DNA of 55,539 bases from CAZSSM01 sp964609385 (GTDB lineage Bacteria > Planctomycetota > Planctomycetia > Isosphaerales > Isosphaeraceae): contig CAZSSM010000047.1 of assembly GCA_964609385.1 (NCBI GenBank), positions 1 through 55,539 of the forward strand, read 5' to 3'. How positions within the stretch are numbered: the stretch's first letter is position 1; each line of letters begins with the position of its first letter. Position numbers and translations under genes: made by a program. Under the pieces are notes generated by a model. That model was not told the DNA's origin. It did not search any database and saw nothing but the letters and a program-made list of their open reading frames with translations. Shown here piece after piece: positions 34,589-43,787 of this stretch.

Positions 34589-36010
34589 TCAGCACTGCGC
34601 GCGGGTCGGCCAGGTCAAGGTCACGGAGGTGAGCAGGGTGGCCGTCCACGCGCCCAGCATGGCGCCGAAGACCTGGACGACCAGATCGCTCGCGCTAGGA
34701 CTCCCCGTGCCCCACCAGTACTGACTCGCCTCCAAGGCCGAGGCGACCAGCAACCCCACACCGAAGGAAAGCCCCACGGCCAATCCACCGCGCCCGGAGC
34801 CCAGCCCCAAGCCCAGCGCGATCCCCAGCGGGACGAACAGACCACCCTTGAGCAACACCTGGGTGATCGCCTGATATTTGCTGCCCCAGTAATAGTCTGC
34901 GAACGGGACCACCTGGATTGTCGGGGTTTGAACCCCCGCGTCCCCGACACGCGTGCTCAAGCCCGGCAAGGCGCCTAGGCCGATCAACAGGATCGCCCAG
35001 CCGACCACCAAGGCCCAGCACCAACGTGTCGAGAGCAGATCGGCTACCTGTACCGGCAGGCCCACCCGCTTCGAGAGGGTCTGGCTGAATCGAGCCAACA
35101 GCGTCCCTTCGTACCAACCCATCACCAAGCCGACCACGCCGACCAGGATGTCGGCCGTGTCGAACCATCGCGAGTGGATCAAGGCCTGGCCCGACTCGGC
35201 GACCACCGTCAACAGCAGACCGAGCCGGAGGAACCGGACGCCCGAGCGGCGACCCGGGCTCGAGTCGGCCACCCCCAGGAAGCACCCCAGTCCGAAGTGG
35301 ATCGCCAGGACCATCCCCAGGCTCAACGCGAACCGAAGCAGCGAAGTGTCGACCCTGGGGATCAAACCGAAGCGGATCTGTGGGCCGCCGAGCCGATCGG
35401 CCAGTTCCGAGGGCCCCGAGACGACGTCGAACGGCAACCAGGAGAGGATCAGGAACAGGCCCAGGGCCAGCGGCGCGGCCGCTCGTGCCCGGTCGGGCAG
35501 ACCGAGACCCGGTTGGAACGTGGCGGCCAACCGGCCGACCAGCCAAGACCCCAGGGCTGCCCAGCCCACACCTCCCAAGGTCGAGCCCAGGACCACGATT
35601 GCCAGGTCGTTGCTCGAGACGGTTCGCGGCGGGAAGTAGACCTGAATGAACTCGACCAGCACGCCGAGGAAACAGCATTGCGGGATCACCACGAGAATCG
35701 AGAGCCAACCGAATGCCGGCGAGCGCCCCACGCTCAACGCGCCGGCGAATAGGAACGCCATGAGCGCGTATTGCACACCCGTGATCGCCCAGTCGGCCCG
35801 GGCGGCGACCCAGGTCGGATCGAAGCTGGTTAGGTTGAAGAACCGGGCCCAGGCCGATTCCAGGGGCATCGGCTGGAAATCGAGCGGAACTAAGCTGCCG
35901 TAGACGTTCACCACGAGCATGGCCAACGCAAGGCCCCAGAACCGCAACGCGAGCCGCTCGCTGGGTTGGGTTGGGCTCATCCCGTCAAGCTGAGGTTTGG
36001 TCGTGGTCAT
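34589..36010 (-). CDS. VanZ-like family membrane protein
   Basis: A 473-residue polytopic membrane protein with about ten to eleven hydrophobic segments. The first half contains YGSLVPLDFQPMP, ITGVQYALMAFLFAGAL, VEFIQVYFPPRTVSSNDLA, the VanZ signature (Glu before Gln, then P-R-x-x-x-x-x-D); the second half repeats the pattern loosely (LTVVAESGQALIHSRWFDTA, FVPLGIALGLGL, EASQYWWGTGSPSASDLV), suggesting a duplicated VanZ domain. VanZ-like proteins are tied to cell-wall and polysaccharide loci, but their reaction is not known. The ATG overlaps the upstream GT gene by 26 nt. It may take part in lipid-linked glycan handling, since no Wzx flippase is seen in the locus. Confidence 0.82.
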   Translation of the reverse strand: MTTTKPQLDGMSPTQPSERLALRFWGLALAMLVVNVYGSLVPLDFQPMPLESAWARFFNLTSFDPTWVAARADWAITGVQYALMAFLFAGALSVGRSPAFGWLSILVVIPQCCFLGVLVEFIQVYFPPRTVSSNDLAIVVLGSTLGGVGWAALGSWLVGRLAATFQPGLGLPDRARAAAPLALGLFLILSWLPFDVVSGPSELADRLGGPQIRFGLIPRVDTSLLRFALSLGMVLAIHFGLGCFLGVADSSPGRRSGVRFLRLGLLLTVVAESGQALIHSRWFDTADILVGVVGLVMGWYEGTLLARFSQTLSKRVGLPVQVADLLSTRWCWALVVGWAILLIGLGALPGLSTRVGDAGVQTPTIQVVPFADYYWGSKYQAITQVLLKGGLFVPLGIALGLGLGSGRGGLAVGLSFGVGLLVASALEASQYWWGTGSPSASDLVVQVFGAMLGAWTATLLTSVTLTWPTRAQC

Positions 36011-37301
36011 CGGTCGCGATCCCCTCCGCGGCGATGGGGGTCAGTTGCAGATGAGATTCGGCCGGCGCCGACGCTGATGCGTCGGCCTTGGGGACGTCGA
36101 GGATCTCTGCGAGCGGGCCGAGCTGCGCCGACCAGGCGTGACGCGCCTCGACGTACCTTCGACCGGCGCGTCCCAGCGCCTCGCGGCGCTTTGGGTTCTC
36201 CCAGAGTTCCAGGAGCTGATCGCGCCAGGATTCCGGGGTCGTGGCGACCACCAGGTCGCGACCCGCTTCGGCCTCCAGGCCGGTCAGGGCGGCCGTCGAG
36301 GTGATCGTTGCCTTGCCCAGGGCGAGCGACTCCAGGACCTTGTTCTGGACCCCACGACCGATCGTCAAAGGGACGATGCTGACCGACGCGCGGGCCAGCG
36401 GAGGGCGGACGTCGGGGACCTGCCCGACCAACTCAACGCCCGGTTCTCGGGCCAGAGCCTGGACTGTTGGCGTGGGGCGACGCCCGATCAGCAACAACCG
36501 CGCGTCGGCGCGTCGTTGGCGGACCGACGGCCAGACGTTCCGGACGAACCAGGTGATCCCTTCGATGTTGGGGAAGTAGTCGAGCGCTCCGAGGAACGCG
36601 CAGGTCGGGTCGATCGAGGCCACTTGGGGCTGGAAGTACTCCAGATCGACCCCGTTGGAGACGACCCGGACCGGGCCGGGCGCGGCGAACTCGCGGTAGA
36701 GGGTCCGTTCCTGCTCGCTGATCAGCAGGACCGCCTCGGCGCGACGCGGCAGCTCGCGTTCGAGGCGACGGACCCGAGTTCCTTCGAGCAGGTAGAGCCA
36801 GCGGAGCGGCAAGATCGATTGATCCGCATATTCGAACCATTTCTGGCTGTCGACGTCCATCATGTCCACGATCAAGGGCGTCTCCGCCAATCGGGGGACC
36901 CGATCGCGGTGGGCGATCAGGGCCGGGGCGGACACGAGCACGCGATCGTACTCGGTCGTCTCCGCCCAATCTCGGAGGACGCGGGTCAGTCCGGAGGCGT
37001 CGAAGGCCCCCTCGGTAATCGGCCGCCCGGTCAAGAGCGCCCGGACCATTGCCAGGCGTCGCTTCCAGCCGCCGATCGGTTCGAGGTGGACCCGGCGCGC
37101 CAGTCCTCGGAGGGTCCGGCGATCCTCATCGCGGACCGGCTCATCGCTGAGGCTGGCCAGGTCGACTTCGAAGCGCTCGGAGAGCCAGCGCAGAAGGTGA
37201 TGGCAACGGATCCGATCCCCCTTGTCGGGGGGGCACGGCGTGCGGTGGGTCATGTAGAGCAACCGTCGTCGAGCGGTCTCGGGACGGGCGTCGAAGTCCA
37301 T
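35985..37301 (-). CDS. Glycosyltransferase of the PEP-CTERM/exosortase-associated TIGR03087 type
   Basis: A 438-residue GT-B enzyme. LLYMTHRTPCPPDKGDRIRC near residues 14-33 and HHLLRWLSERFEVDLASLSD are the distinctive opening of the TIGR03087 sugar transferases that occur almost only in exosortase loci. Later come VDMMDVDSQKWFEYA, AFLGALDYFPNIEGITWFV, VELVGQVPDVRPPLARASVS and GVQNKVLESLALGKATITST. Its presence is one of the strongest markers that this is an exosortase A-type system. GGGGAG lies 6 nt before the ATG. The 3' end overlaps the VanZ-like gene by 26 nt. Confidence 0.93.
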   Translation of the reverse strand: MDFDARPETARRRLLYMTHRTPCPPDKGDRIRCHHLLRWLSERFEVDLASLSDEPVRDEDRRTLRGLARRVHLEPIGGWKRRLAMVRALLTGRPITEGAFDASGLTRVLRDWAETTEYDRVLVSAPALIAHRDRVPRLAETPLIVDMMDVDSQKWFEYADQSILPLRWLYLLEGTRVRRLERELPRRAEAVLLISEQERTLYREFAAPGPVRVVSNGVDLEYFQPQVASIDPTCAFLGALDYFPNIEGITWFVRNVWPSVRQRRADARLLLIGRRPTPTVQALAREPGVELVGQVPDVRPPLARASVSIVPLTIGRGVQNKVLESLALGKATITSTAALTGLEAEAGRDLVVATTPESWRDQLLELWENPKRREALGRAGRRYVEARHAWSAQLGPLAEILDVPKADASASAPAESHLQLTPIAAEGIATDDHDQTSA

Positions 37302-37405
37302 GGCGCTCCCCAGTAGGCGGACAGGTCACAGGGGAATTGGGGGGCGTCGACCGCGTCACCGAGGCGTCGAGCAGGTGGCGCGATCGACGAGCCCTCGACG
37401 GATCT

Positions 37406-38236
37406 TCAGAGGTTGGCGATCCGGGCCCGGGAACCCAGGGCGGCGGCCGGTTGGTTGGGCACCGCGATCTCCAGCGACTCCGACTCGTCGTTCGCGGTGA
37501 TCGTCTCCAGGCTCGGCAGATCCAACATGGAGAGGATCCGGTCGGTCGACAGACCCAAGAGCATCAGGATCGTGGCCAGGAAGATCCGCAGATCGAGCCA
37601 GAACGAGTAGTGGGCCACGTAGTGAACGTCGCAGGTCTGCTTGCGACGGACGCTCTCGAGATCGGTGTCGGGGGGCAGTTGGATCTGAGCCAGACCGCTG
37701 AGGCCGGGGAGCACTCGGAGGCGCTCGTCGTAGTCGGTGATCTGAGGGCGCAGATCGGTAATGATCTCGGGTCGTTCGGGGCGTGGACCGATCAGGCTCA
37801 TCTCGCCCCGCAGGACGTTGACCAGTTGCGGGATCTCGTCCAGGTGTGTGGCCCGCAGGATCCGTCCCAACGAGGTGACCCGCGGGTCGCCGGGCTGTGA
37901 CCACTGCGGGCCGGACCGCTCGCTGTCCTGGGTCATCGTCCGGAGCTTGTAGACGGTGAACTCTTTGGAGTCGCGACCGAGCCGGACCTGCTTGTAGATC
38001 GCCGGGCCCGATGAGGTCAGCCGCACTAGCGCCATGGCCACCAGCATGATCGGGCTGAGCAGGATCAACAGAATCAGGGAGAGGGTGCGGTCTAGGACCG
38101 ACTTGATCCTGGCATACCCCGGGCCGTTCGAGGCCGAGGCGGTCGTCGTTCGGGACGTCGACACGCCGGGGTCACCCATCGCCTTGGGATCTGCCGGAGC
38201 GGCCTCCAAAGCGCCCGAGGTATCTTGCATTAACAA
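37406..38236 (-). CDS. Initiating phosphoglycosyl transferase (bacterial sugar transferase)
   Basis: A 276-residue monotopic phosphoglycosyl transferase. After about 45 variable residues comes KSVLDRTLSLILLILLSPIM, the re-entrant membrane helix, followed by SGPAIYKQVRLGRDSKEF, YKLRTM, and the catalytic Asp-Glu in LRATHLDEIPQLVNVLRGEM, then SLIGPRPERPE. It should transfer a phosphosugar from a nucleotide sugar to polyprenyl phosphate and so start the repeat unit. The frame begins at TTG 38236, which has a perfect AGGAGG 8 nt upstream; an ATG two codons further (38230) is 14 nt away and less well placed. EpsI is encoded 274 bp upstream and the TIGR03087-type GT 104 bp is on the opposite side. 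Confidence 0.92.
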   Translation of the reverse strand: MLMQDTSGALEAAPADPKAMGDPGVSTSRTTTASASNGPGYARIKSVLDRTLSLILLILLSPIMLVAMALVRLTSSGPAIYKQVRLGRDSKEFTVYKLRTMTQDSERSGPQWSQPGDPRVTSLGRILRATHLDEIPQLVNVLRGEMSLIGPRPERPEIITDLRPQITDYDERLRVLPGLSGLAQIQLPPDTDLESVRRKQTCDVHYVAHYSFWLDLRIFLATILMLLGLSTDRILSMLDLPSLETITANDESESLEIAVPNQPAAALGSRARIANL

Positions 38237-38244
38237 GGGAAATC

Positions 38245-38250
38245 CCTCCT
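38245..38250 (-). promoter_or_regulatory. Perfect AGGAGG ribosome site selecting a TTG start
   Basis: On the minus strand AGGAGG is followed by 8 nt and TTG (38236-38234). Most other genes here have partial sites such as GGAG or GGGAG. This site fits the TTG better than the ATG at 38230, so the initiating transferase probably starts at a rare TTG behind a strong ribosome site. Confidence 0.55.
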
Positions 38251-38510
38251 ATCGATGATGACGGATCTCGAGCACTCCCCCTCGCCGAGGGGATGAGCGG
38301 GAGTCACTCGCAACTGGCACCCATAGATGCTTCGTGAATGTGTCCGTGGTGGTGTGGGCCCGTCGGAGGGGAGATCCATCCCCTATGCGCGCAGGGCGAT
38401 TCGGTTCTCAAGCTGGTGGATTGGTTAGGCCGAGGGGCCTTCAGCGGACCGCGTTGGCGGGGCTTCGGGAGGGCGACCGACCGAACCGGGGTTGGGGCGA
38501 GCGTGCACGA

Positions 38511-39194
38511 TCACCATGCGGTGACGTCGAGCTTCAGGCTCCGGCTCGCCGCGGGGAGGAACTCGGGCAGGAAGTCGAGGAGAGTCTCGATCCTGGGGGC
38601 GCCGTGATCTGGATCGCGATCGCAGATCAGATAAACTTTCGCCAGGGAGGTCTGATCAAGGAAAGCGGTTCGGGGGAAGCGCGGAGCGCTCCAGGTCCCT
38701 GAGGCGGTCCAGCCCCAGGCGATGAGCAGGCGGTCGGGCCGATCCAGCGAATCGGAGGAGAACTCGGCCCACCAGAACGCGTCTCCGTCGGCCTCGGGAT
38801 GACCAGCGACCGGGATCGTCAAGGCCTGGCGCGGTCCGACCCGGTAGTCGGCTCCAGCGTAGCAGATGTCCGGTGTGTGAGCGGCGATCGGCTGGCTCCG
38901 GCCGAAGACGACCAGGACGGTCACCCGCCTCTGATCGCTCCGATGGACATATTGAGTGATCAGATAGTGTTCGACGCCGGCCAGGGCGCGGGCCGAATCG
39001 CGGGCCTCGACCGGCAGGGTGCCGGGCTGGCCCAACCAGGGACCGACCTGCGGGGGGAGTTCTCCGACGGACGCCGCCGAGATGCCGGTGTCTGTCGGGC
39101 TTGCCCAGCGATCCGTCAAGGTCGCGTGCGCGAGGACCGATCCCAGCACGATCGCCACGACCGTGCCCCGCGCCAGGAGCAGGACCGGGTTCAT
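38511..39194 (-). CDS. epsI: Exosortase-associated EpsI family protein
   Basis: A 227-residue protein with an N-terminal hydrophobic helix (ARGTVVAIVLGSVLAHATL) that probably anchors it to the inner membrane, the rest facing the periplasm. AAHTPDICYAGADY near residues 111-124 is the conserved H-x-P-x-x-C-Y motif of the EpsI family (TIGR02914). EpsI is found beside or fused to exosortase; its biochemical role is not known. Here it is a separate gene. Its ATG overlaps the stop of the autokinase gene by 4 nt (39191-39194), and a 274-bp gap follows before the initiating transferase. Confidence 0.9.
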   Translation of the reverse strand: MNPVLLLARGTVVAIVLGSVLAHATLTDRWASPTDTGISAASVGELPPQVGPWLGQPGTLPVEARDSARALAGVEHYLITQYVHRSDQRRVTVLVVFGRSQPIAAHTPDICYAGADYRVGPRQALTIPVAGHPEADGDAFWWAEFSSDSLDRPDRLLIAWGWTASGTWSAPRFPRTAFLDQTSLAKVYLICDRDPDHGAPRIETLLDFLPEFLPAASRSLKLDVTAW

Positions 39195-41509
39195 GAGACC
39201 GCCTCGGAGGTCACGTCAACGACGTTGGGCCGCAGGTAGTAGTATTCGCTCTTGAGGTCGTTGGGGCTGCCCATGGCCACGGCCCCGAGGATGTTGGCTC
39301 CGAAGGAGCGGAGTCGACGGTCGGCCTCGGCGACCCGGGCGGCGCGGCTGACGTCGACCCGAATCGAGTAGATCGTCGCGTCCGTGTGCTGGCTCAGCAT
39401 CAGCGCATCGGCCACAGGCAGGACCGGCGGCGCGTCGCAGATGACGAATTCGAACTGCTCCCGCGCCTGTGTCAAGACCTCGGCGACCCTCTCGCTGGTC
39501 AGGGCCTCGATGGCCGACCGATCGGACTGGCCGGCTGGCAGGACCCAGAGCTGGGTCTGCTGCTGCGACTGGACCATCGCGTCGTTGAGGTCGACCTCGC
39601 CGCGGAGCACCTCGCTGAGGCCCGGCGCATCGTCGATCCCCATCATCGTGTGCAGCGACGAGCGCCGGAGGTCGCAGTCGACGACCAGGCAGCGTCGGCC
39701 CGACCGGGCCAGGCTGACCGATAACTGCGTGGAGAGGAGTGTCTTGCCTTCGCCGCTGAGGGCGCTGGTGATCAGGATCGTCCGCGTCCCGTTGATCCGT
39801 GCGTCGCGGAGGATCGCCGCCCGCGCCGCATCGACGGCCTCGATGACCCGTGCGATCCGCGTCGCGTTGCCCGTCGGCGTGCCGTTCGGTGGCGAGCCCC
39901 CCGGGCCTGTGGCGGTCGTCGCATACGACTGCAGGGCCAGGATCTCCTTGCGTCCTTGGATCAGCGGCAGGGCCCCGATCAGATCGATGTTGAGCCCGTG
40001 GACGAACTCCTCGACCGAGCTGACCCGACCGCTGCGGACCTCCAGCCAGCAGACCAGCAGGGTCAGGAACCCGCCGACGCCGATACTGGCCATGCCCGCG
40101 GTCCGGATCCGGTTGTCCGGCGCCGGCCGCGCCGGGCCGGCCGCCTCGATCTCACGGACCCGTTGGTCCATCCCGAGTTCCTTCGCCTTCAGGAACTCGA
40201 TCTTCAGTGTCTCGACTTCTCGGCTGACCTTCTCCTCGACGTACTCAAGGAACTCGATCTCGCGCTTCAGACCCTCGAAGTCGATGAAGACCTCGTTGAC
40301 CGAGTTCGATTGCTCATTCAGCGCATCGATCTCGGCCTGGAGGTCCTCGGCGATCTTGGTCCGGACGGCGATCTCCTGCTTCAGGAACTCCTCGCGGTTG
40401 CCCAGGCCATTGGATCGATTATTCAGGATCGTCTGGCGATAAGATAACTCGAGCTTCTCTTTCATCTCCGCGTACCGGTTTTGCAACGCTGTTAAGTCTT
40501 GCTTGAGTTTGCGAGTATCTTCACTTGACGACAAGCGTTTGCGATTGTCGATCTCATACTGAAGTCGTTGGATCTGGAGGTCGAGGTCGCTCAGCTTCTT
40601 ATCGGCGAGCAGCTCGACCTCGACCTGCGCCTCTAGAGCGGTATCGCTTTGGCCGGCCGGTTGGTCGCCAAGAAGTGTCTTACGGTAGTCCAACTCATAC
40701 TGATACTGCTTGAGTTCGGACTCGATTTGCCGGAGTCTCAGCCGCGCATCGGTGAGCTCCTCAAGGCGCAACTCCTGACCCTTCTGGATCGTGGTTCCCT
40801 CACTGGAGCCCAGCCGTCGGGCCATCATGTCCAGGCGTTCGCGGCTGAGTGCGAGATCTTTACGATAAGTGGTGCGCATGTCAACCAATTCTTCATACCG
40901 TCGCTGGCGGTTCTCGCGGTCTTCGTCAACGACCTCGTTGATGTACGCTTGGGTCACCGCATTGACGAGTTCGTCGAGATCTTCGGGTTGCTGACCTTCG
41001 ATCGCAATCGAGAGGATCTCGCCGTCGACGCGCGTTTGGATCCGCTGAGTCAGCCAGGTGACCTCGTCGATCCCTTCGGGGATGCTGACCAACTCGGCGT
41101 CCGACTCGCGGAGCTGATCCAGGGCCGCGATGATGACTGCTCGGCTCCGCAGGATCATCAACTGACTCCGGAGGAACGTCCCGAAATCGACGTCGGTCTC
41201 CTGAGTCTTGAGCAGGAGCGTGCGCGGCGTCGATTGCAGCTCGACCAACGACTGGGCCCGATACATCGGGGGAGGGACGATCTTGTAGATCACGACGAAG
41301 GTCAGGACCGCGCCCACCAGGCCGCACAGGCTGGCCCGGAGCCAACGCTTGCGGAAGGCCCGGAGCAGCTCCTCAACGCGCGGCACTCCGTTGGAACCGG
41401 CCTCGGGCGAGGCGCCAACCGGACGCGCGGCTCCGTTGGCGTGACCGACCGGGATCGTAGCCGGGACGCTCCGGGGGGGATTCGTCCCGGAATGGGAGTT
41501 CTTGGACAC
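39191..41509 (-). CDS. Wzz-type chain-length determinant fused to BY-kinase (polysaccharide tyrosine autokinase)
   Basis: A 772-residue inner-membrane co-polymerase. The N-terminal part has a first helix (ASLCGLVGAVLTFVVIYKIV, about residues 55-75) and the Wzz periplasmic fold; residues about 190-430 are predicted coiled coil; a second helix lies near residue 475 (TAGMASIGVGGFLTLLVCWL). The kinase part has Walker A SALSGEGKTLLSTQLS (about 582-597), Walker A' CLVVDCDLRR and Walker B FVICDAPPVLP. A YYY cluster (KSEYYYLRP) near the C-terminus is the likely autophosphorylation site. The start is a GTG with GAGG 8 nt upstream. It should control chain length and export, normally with an outer-membrane Wza-type channel that is not in the window. 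Confidence 0.92.
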   Translation of the reverse strand: MSKNSHSGTNPPRSVPATIPVGHANGAARPVGASPEAGSNGVPRVEELLRAFRKRWLRASLCGLVGAVLTFVVIYKIVPPPMYRAQSLVELQSTPRTLLLKTQETDVDFGTFLRSQLMILRSRAVIIAALDQLRESDAELVSIPEGIDEVTWLTQRIQTRVDGEILSIAIEGQQPEDLDELVNAVTQAYINEVVDEDRENRQRRYEELVDMRTTYRKDLALSRERLDMMARRLGSSEGTTIQKGQELRLEELTDARLRLRQIESELKQYQYELDYRKTLLGDQPAGQSDTALEAQVEVELLADKKLSDLDLQIQRLQYEIDNRKRLSSSEDTRKLKQDLTALQNRYAEMKEKLELSYRQTILNNRSNGLGNREEFLKQEIAVRTKIAEDLQAEIDALNEQSNSVNEVFIDFEGLKREIEFLEYVEEKVSREVETLKIEFLKAKELGMDQRVREIEAAGPARPAPDNRIRTAGMASIGVGGFLTLLVCWLEVRSGRVSSVEEFVHGLNIDLIGALPLIQGRKEILALQSYATTATGPGGSPPNGTPTGNATRIARVIEAVDAARAAILRDARINGTRTILITSALSGEGKTLLSTQLSVSLARSGRRCLVVDCDLRRSSLHTMMGIDDAPGLSEVLRGEVDLNDAMVQSQQQTQLWVLPAGQSDRSAIEALTSERVAEVLTQAREQFEFVICDAPPVLPVADALMLSQHTDATIYSIRVDVSRAARVAEADRRLRSFGANILGAVAMGSPNDLKSEYYYLRPNVVDVTSEAVS

Positions 41510-41635
41510 GGTGCGGACCTCACGATTTCGGCGGGACGAAGGGATGAAATGAGGATTCGATCGTCGTTGTGGGGGTGCATCGGTCGGCCTCGGGGGGATG
41601 GGGCCGACCGGGTTTTGAGGGGGGCGATTCAGTGG

Positions 41636-42574
41636 TCAGTGGGTTGCTGCGAGAGGCGTCGTTGGCTGGACCGTGGTCGGATTCCCTGGAGGGCGATCCA
41701 AAGGGACGAAGCAATGCGCGATCAGAACGTTCCACGAAACCAACAGAGCGAAGCAGAGCGGGATCTCGACCCAGCCGGCCAGGTCGTGGGCCATCTGGGT
41801 GTCAACACCGGAGAGGTTCGGCGACATCGCCAGGGCCGTCCCAACGATTCGGCCGGTGTTGGCCAGGATCGCCGCCGGGACCGCGCCTAGGACCGACAAG
41901 GTCCAGCTCAGCGGATTGCAACGGGCCGTGGAGGCGAGGGCCACGGAGAAGGTCAAGGAAACGATCAGCAGTCCCAGGCCGCTGCAAGCCTCGGCCACCT
42001 GGACGGTCGCCCAGCCCAGGTCGATCTCGACCCCGCGGGAGATGGTCGGGATTCCGATCAGCCGGATCAAGAACACGCTCAGCTCCGTTGAGAGACTCCG
42101 GAGTGGGCCACTCAGGGCGATCAGCATACGATACGGGATCGGCACTCCTAGTGCCAATATGAGAAAGACAGGCCAACAGAGAGAGAGGATTCCGGGTGGC
42201 GAGAGGATCAGAACGACTCCGAGCAGCAGGCCGATCAGGCCCAGCCCTTCAAGCCAAGTCGACTCCACGATCCCGCCCAAACACAGGGTGCCCCCGGCAC
42301 AAGCCGTCACCATCAACGCGGTCAGCTTGCGAGGCGGGCCCGGCCGTAGCCCATCTCGACCGAAGTGGAGGACACGCGTCCACAGCAGATAGGCGGCGAC
42401 GAACGGGATCAGCACCAAGTGTGAGTACTCGGGATTGCGGTTGGTCTCCTCAACCACCCGACCCAGGACTGGGATGCCGCCCCAGACCAGTGAGCCGACC
42501 CCGACAACCCCCAGGGTCCAGGAGATCACTCCTCCACGACACAGACGTGGATCGCTCTGACTGCCAACTGGCAT
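41636..42574 (-). CDS. Exosortase
   Basis: A 312-residue integral membrane transpeptidase-like protein with about eight helices. The catalytic triad is complete: Cys197 in VAEACSGLG, Arg242 in ANTGRI, His263 in AHDLAGW. NPEYSHLVLIPF is the conserved N-terminal block. It is expected to cut PEP-CTERM proteins such as the one at 411-1172 and attach them to an envelope acceptor. The ATG at 42574 has GGGAG 6 nt upstream and is preferred to one at 42640 (which would add 22 residues and has only AGG far upstream). First gene of the leftward locus; the tyrosine autokinase follows after 126 bp. Its fine class (XrtA or another) is uncertain because the motif reads SGLGLL rather than SGLRYL. Confidence 0.92.
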   Translation of the reverse strand: MPVGSQSDPRLCRGGVISWTLGVVGVGSLVWGGIPVLGRVVEETNRNPEYSHLVLIPFVAAYLLWTRVLHFGRDGLRPGPPRKLTALMVTACAGGTLCLGGIVESTWLEGLGLIGLLLGVVLILSPPGILSLCWPVFLILALGVPIPYRMLIALSGPLRSLSTELSVFLIRLIGIPTISRGVEIDLGWATVQVAEACSGLGLLIVSLTFSVALASTARCNPLSWTLSVLGAVPAAILANTGRIVGTALAMSPNLSGVDTQMAHDLAGWVEIPLCFALLVSWNVLIAHCFVPLDRPPGNPTTVQPTTPLAATH

Positions 42575-43787
42575 TCCAGACTCCCATGTTACTTGCCGAC
42601 GGGGTCCATCCAACCTCGGTTCGACGGTGACCCGCGACATCGACGGCGGGACCTCGATAAACCCGTGGCGGCTGCGAGGTTGCCACTGGGCATTCGGAGG
42701 ACCACCAAGCTAACTCTGGGGCTTTCGAGGTGCACGAAGTCCGTCGTCACGGAGCGATCTGCTTTCGAGGGAGCCGAAGCACAACCTTGACCGTAGCGAC
42801 CAAATGCTTGAATTTAAGTGATGCAGAAATAAATGAATGTTGTGGTAAGCGTCATATAAATTTGGATGGCCGTGCTCGATTGGTGATTCAAAACCTTGGG
42901 TATCTGGGTTGCACAGCCATGCCAACCACCGGTTCGTCCTTGTTCAAGTCGTGGGGCATCCTAGCCCGCTGATATTGCGATCAGGTCGTTTCCTTTGGAG
43001 GAGTCGACCGATCATGACCCTGCCGCTCAGGAAAGTCCCCTAATGTCATGCAGGCGGCATGCATTCAGGTGCTCAAGGCTGCGGGATCGAGTGTATCGGA
43101 TCACGGACGTAGTATGAAAAAAACGACTTGGCCATGTCAACAGGTTACCGAAAGCGAACGAGGTTTTGCCAGAACAGACAAATCGGGCCGATCGTTTCAG
43201 CCTAAATTGGCGGTCCGCGTGTGAGTAATCGCGATCATGCACCTTTAGATCGATTGTTCGTCTAGTTTGGTCATCGGGAAGCGTTTTGTGCTGGTTTAGC
43301 ATGAGACGCGCGGGAACTACCCGTGGGGGTTGACAACGGTCCAAGAGTAGGCCGAAGCGAATAATCCTGTAGGCACACTGTGGTCTCGATGGCTCGGTCC
43401 ATCACTGCTCCGTCGGGATCGTCTGCTGATGATGTTCCGGATGATCGGGACGCTCGCGGCTGGGCTGGGACTGCGGCCGATCTGTCAAAGGCGACTTTCG
43501 GCCGATCTCCAGCCCTTCCTATTTTTCCTGAGACATAGGTGTCGCGGGGCAGTAAGTATTCATCCGGTCTGAACGTCGAGCGTTCAGGAAACATCACTTA
43601 GTCCAGCGAACCGTGGATCGGCACGGATGCGGACGGGTTTCGGCGAGGGCGCTCGACTCGGAGAAATCTGCGTCATGATGGATGTGGTTCGGAACCCGAC
43701 CTGATAAGTTTGTTCGGTCTGGCTTCCTATTTGCGGCACGTGGTGCCGGTTGGCTCACTCCGCACGTCACATGAAGGAAGTAGTCTG
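42575..43787. other. Gene-free divergent region between exosortase locus and PP2C gene
   Basis: About 1.2 kb without a gene I can support. Several short open frames cross it on both strands without domains or good starts. Positions 42800-42880 are notably AT-rich and lie upstream of the exosortase, so the main promoter of the leftward locus may be here, but I could not fix a clear -35/-10 pair. A 7-bp dyad CTGAACG-TCGAG-CGTTCAG lies at 43569-43587. The motif found at 2502-2572 is not repeated here. Confidence 0.5.

Noticed and set aside
38315..38331. TGGCAC followed by ATGC, resembling a sigma54 promoter
   Set aside because: The distance between the GG and GC elements is one base too long, and it points right, against the direction of the surrounding genes.
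42730..43597. Several short open frames of 80-108 codons on both strands
   Set aside because: They show no domain, no good ribosome site and no codon bias like the neighbours.
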